From: GCA-002713455 sp964428745
Lineage (GTDB): Bacteria; Fidelibacterota; Marinisomatia; Marinisomatales; TCS55
Assembly: GCA_964428745.1 (NCBI GenBank)
Contig: CAYRYZ010000014.1
Span: 1 to 36,841 of the forward strand
Length of the DNA: 36,841 nucleotides
Reading direction: 5' to 3'
The notes under the pieces are model-generated. The model had not been told where the DNA came from and searched no databases. It worked only from the letters and a program-made list of their open reading frames with translations. Made by a program: the position numbers and the translations under genes. This document shows, piece after piece, positions 33,883 through 36,841 of this stretch (its first letter is position 1; each line of letters begins with the position of its first letter).

Positions 33883-35836
33883 ATGTTACGAATTTTGTTC
33901 TGCAGATGGGCAATAGCCTCTCTGATTTTTTTGTATTCACCTTTAATTAGTCAATTAACCGGTGAATTAAAAATAGCTTTTATTAGAGTTTCATTCCCTT
34001 CAGGAGAATTTCCGGGGTTCACTGGTAACGGAAGTTTTCTTTATGATGAAAATAAAATTTGCGATTCTTATACTATCGATTCACCACCGCATGATGCAAA
34101 CTATTTTCAATCTCATATAAATGCAGTCAATAATTATTACCGTACCGTTTCTTATGGAAAATTTGGATTAGATGTTGCTGGATCCAAAATTTTTCCTAAT
34201 GATAATAGATCGAGCTATGAATTAGGGAAATTAATGAATTATTACCATGAACTAGGTAAGGAGAATGATCATGAAAAACGTCTATCTGAATTGTTTAAAG
34301 ATGCATTGACAATCTCTTATTCTAAAGATAGCATTAATTTTTCAAATTTTGATATTATTGCTATCATTCATGCAGGAGTAGGTCAAGATTTTAATTTACC
34401 TTTCCTAGACCCTACACCAGAAGATATACCATCAACATTCGTTGATAAAGATATGATTAACAAACATCTTGGTGGACCAATTCAAATTGGAAATTATATA
34501 GTGAATAGTGGCATTATCTTACCTGAATCACAAAATTATCCTCTAATGGACAGTAATATAAATAAAGTTTTATCTGACCCTTGTGACGTTCAATATAGTA
34601 TAACTGGGACTTGGGCCTTGATGATTGGTTTTGCGGCTGGATTACCGCCTTTATGGGATGTAGAATCAGGGCAATCGGGTGCAGGAGTCTTCTCTTTAAT
34701 GGATCTTGGTGCAAATAATGGTCGAGGTATTATTCCAGCACCTCCAGATGCTTGGACAAGAATTTATGCTGGATGGGAAGAACCAGTAGAAATTCAATTA
34801 TTTAATACAGTGGAACTGAAAAGTAATCAGTCAAATCAAATTGGGAAACTTTATATTAATCATAATGAATATTTTCTGATTGAGAATAGAAATAATTGGT
34901 TTCGTGAAAATGTAAGCATTGATTCGGCACGATATAATGTTTGGGAAAAAACAGATAATTATCCTCCTTACTTAAATATCCTTATTGACTCAGCTGGTAT
35001 CGGATTTAACGAATATGGCGTTATAACTGAAGTTGGTAATTACAATTTAGGTTTACCTGCTTCGGGACTATTAATTTGGCATATAGATGAAAAGAAGATA
35101 TCTGAAGGAATTGATTCTTATTCAATAAATGCAAATCGGAATCATCGTGGCATAGATCTTGAAGAAGCAGATGGAGCTCAGGATATTGGATATTTATCTA
35201 ATTTATTGACAGATCCATCTTCCGGTTATTGGGGAGATATGTGGTTTTCGGAAAATAAAGAATACTTTAGAGCAAATTCAGATGGGAGTATGATTTTTTC
35301 ATCATTTACATTTCCTAATACAAAATCAAATAATGATGCTAATTCAGGAATTGTAATTAATGATATATCGCGATCTTCTAGATCAATGACTTTTAAGGTC
35401 ACTTCTAACTATGATATAATATCTATTAACGAAAAAAATAAATCTATACTTTTTCAATGGGATGTTGATAGTGATGGAGATTTAGACTTTATTGGAGAAG
35501 GCGATGAGCTTTGGTGGAGTGATAATCTTGATGATTTTAAATCAATAAATAATATTNNNNNNNNNNNNNNNNNNNNNNNNNNNNNNNNNNNNNNNNNNNN
35601 NNNNNNNNNNNNNNNNNNNNNNNNNNNNNNNNNNNNNNNNNNNNNNNNNNNNNNNNGATATTGCAGGTTATTTGATTGAATCTTTTTCTGTTGACATTTC
35701 TTCGTCATCCAATTTTATAAAAGAAGTTCACTGGGATGTTTCAACTATTGATTCTGGAATCTATATAGCAAGAGTAGTAGCGACAATGTCTTCTGATTCA
35801 GAAGAGAAAATTATTAAAGTTGGCGTAATTAAATGA
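33883..35836 (+). CDS. M6-peptidase-like secreted protein with degenerate active site and T9SS sorting domain (gap inside)
   Basis: After a signal peptide the protein follows the M6 (immune inhibitor A-like) family: AVNNYYRTVSYGKFGLDV, FDIIAIIHAGVGQ, GLPPLWD, FSLMDLGANNGRG and AWTRIYAGWEEP. Where the family has HExGH just before GLPxLxD, this sequence reads LMIGF (246-250), so both zinc His and the catalytic Glu are lost. Before the gap comes an FG-GAP/VCBS-like DVDSDGDLD motif. After it, 35657-35836 encodes 59 residues ending SGIYIARV...KIIKVGVIK, a type A T9SS C-terminal sorting domain. Left and right frames differ, so the true gap length is not 100 if this is one gene. Its stop overlaps the next start (ATGA). 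Confidence 0.8.
35557..35656. other. Assembly gap (100 N)
   Basis: A placeholder inside the M6-like gene. The missing part probably contains the rest of the FG-GAP-type repeats and the start of the sorting domain. A naive read-through gives a false stop shortly after the gap (TGA 35678-35680), because the frame to the right is different. Confidence 0.95.
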
Positions 35837-36841
35837 AAAAAACTCTTTTATTAGTTTTTATTTCTGTTGTACTTGGTCAGGTTCAGTATAATCATCCTGA
35901 GATTAATTGGAAGACAATTGAGACATCTCATTTTAGAATTCATTTTTACTCCGACACTGAAAACTCGGCTCGTGAAGGTGCGATGATTGCGGAGAATATT
36001 TATGATTCAGTTACTAAACTTTACTTATATGAACCTTTTGATAAAACAGATATTGTTTTTACCGATGTAGATGACATATCTAATGGAGCTGCTTATTTCT
36101 ATGATAATAAAATAATTATTTGGACAAGCCCATTAGATTTTGAGCTTCGAGGATCTCATCGATGGCTTCAAAACGTAATCACTCATGAGTTTACTCATAT
36201 AGTTTCAATCCAAAGAGCTCAAAAATTTGGTAAATCAGTCCCTGCTGGATATTTTCAATGGATTGGATACGAGAAGGAAAAAAGGCCCGATGTTCTATAT
36301 GGATATCCAAATATGCTAGTTAGTTATCCATTACCTGCAACAAATGTACCTCCATGGTTGGCTGAAGGTGTGGCCCAATACATGTATCCAGGAGCAGACT
36401 GGGATAATTGGGATTCAATTAGAGATATGATACTTCGTGATCGAATAATGACTAATAACATGCTATCTTGGCGTGAAATGAATACTTTTGGTAAAAGTGG
36501 GATAGGAAATGAATCGGTATATAATGCAGGTTTTGCTTTATCTAAATATTTGGCAGTTAAATATAAACCTGAAATTTTAAAGGAAATTATGATCTCACTA
36601 AGTAAACCTTTCAATTATTCAATTAACAACGCTATAAAAGATGCCACTGGAAAGAATGGTGAGCAGGTTTTTTCAGATTTTCTTTCAGTACTAGAAACTC
36701 GATATAACGAATTATCAAGTACAATTGTGAAAAATAGTTACAATGGAAGAATAATTGAAAATAAAGGTACATCAAACTTGTTTCCAGTTTGGAATGATAA
36801 AGGTAACCTCATTGCCTATTTATCTAATCAAGACAATGATT
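35833..36841 (+). CDS. Exported gluzincin-type metallopeptidase with TolB-like repeats (partial at window end)
   Basis: The gene starts at ATG 35833, overlapping the previous stop, and stays open to the window end (336 residues). It has a short signal peptide (MKKTLLLVFISVVLGQ), then TSHFRIHFY, a zinc-binding HEFTH (118-122) and a downstream WLAEGVAQYM whose Glu178 fits the third ligand of gluzincins. At the visible end, FPVWNDKGNLIAYLSNQDND matches the first WD40-like/PD40 (TolB) repeat, so a beta-propeller probably follows. This peptidase-plus-PD40 layout recurs in FCB-group exported proteins. The substrate is unknown. Confidence 0.85.
   Translation, partial: MKKTLLLVFISVVLGQVQYNHPEINWKTIETSHFRIHFYSDTENSAREGAMIAENIYDSVTKLYLYEPFDKTDIVFTDVDDISNGAAYFYDNKIIIWTSPLDFELRGSHRWLQNVITHEFTHIVSIQRAQKFGKSVPAGYFQWIGYEKEKRPDVLYGYPNMLVSYPLPATNVPPWLAEGVAQYMYPGADWDNWDSIRDMILRDRIMTNNMLSWREMNTFGKSGIGNESVYNAGFALSKYLAVKYKPEILKEIMISLSKPFNYSINNAIKDATGKNGEQVFSDFLSVLETRYNELSSTIVKNSYNGRIIENKGTSNLFPVWNDKGNLIAYLSNQDND

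Noticed and set aside
33883..35679. M6-like protein ending a few codons after the gap (YCRLFD)
   Set aside because: That frame crosses N by chance. Another frame just after the gap encodes a recognisable T9SS sorting domain ending at 35836.

Overview
The window is an A+T-rich stretch (about two-thirds A+T by eye) with almost every gene on the + strand in tight runs. Several features point to the FCB superphylum: a PorV-type outer-membrane protein, a secreted protein with a type IX secretion (T9SS) C-terminal sorting domain, a GWxTD-domain protein, a half-length starch-synthase-like protein beside a lipoprotein, and many starts without a clear Shine-Dalgarno. A marine lineage such as Marinimicrobia (SAR406) is my best guess; this is inference from gene content, since there is no rRNA here. 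Six runs of exactly 100 N are scaffold gaps. At least one (26603-26702) is spurious, because the same 55 bp lies on both sides of it.

Layout. 1-4260: tRNA-Ala(GGC), an RRM RNA-binding protein, a membrane protein resembling Pycsar effectors (DUF5706/PycTM), a SUI1/YciH factor, then a UshA-like lipoprotein whose reading frame crosses an in-frame UGA in a C-G-U-K motif followed by a SECIS-like hairpin. It meets a convergent cysteine synthase/cystathionine beta-synthase gene; an FMN reductase follows. 4228-4921: a G8/C8 hairpin, a minus-strand Hsp20 and a palindrome-bearing divergent promoter region. 4922-8851: DegT-family aminotransferase (cut by a gap), smpB, tyrS and an alkaline-phosphatase-type lipoprotein (cut by a gap), the last three coupled by ATGA overlaps. 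8952-11979: trxA, trxB, a degenerate ABC-type ATPase and an RfaE1-type heptose kinase. 12008-16447: a beta-propeller protein coupled to a GWxTD protein, then, after a gap, a RecB-like nuclease with four cluster-type cysteines and an RNase HI. 16538-21830: the rod-shape operon mreB-mreC-mreD-mrdA-rodA.

21916-32365: a CpoB/YbgF-like TPR protein, a GT5-like half protein, a lipoprotein, an outer-membrane barrel candidate, a TPR lipoprotein, glyA, and then a TPR-associated TRAP transporter: TatT, TatP and a fused QM permease that appears to start at a non-ATG codon. 32509-36841: PorV with EF-hand-like loops, an M6-like secreted protein that has lost its HExxH site but carries a T9SS tail, and the start of a HEFTH metallopeptidase with a TolB-like repeat.

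The strongest unusual signal is the probable selenoprotein at 1567-2703. Next are the inactive M6/T9SS protein, the stand-alone Pycsar-effector-like protein, and the TPAT operon with its hidden Q domain.
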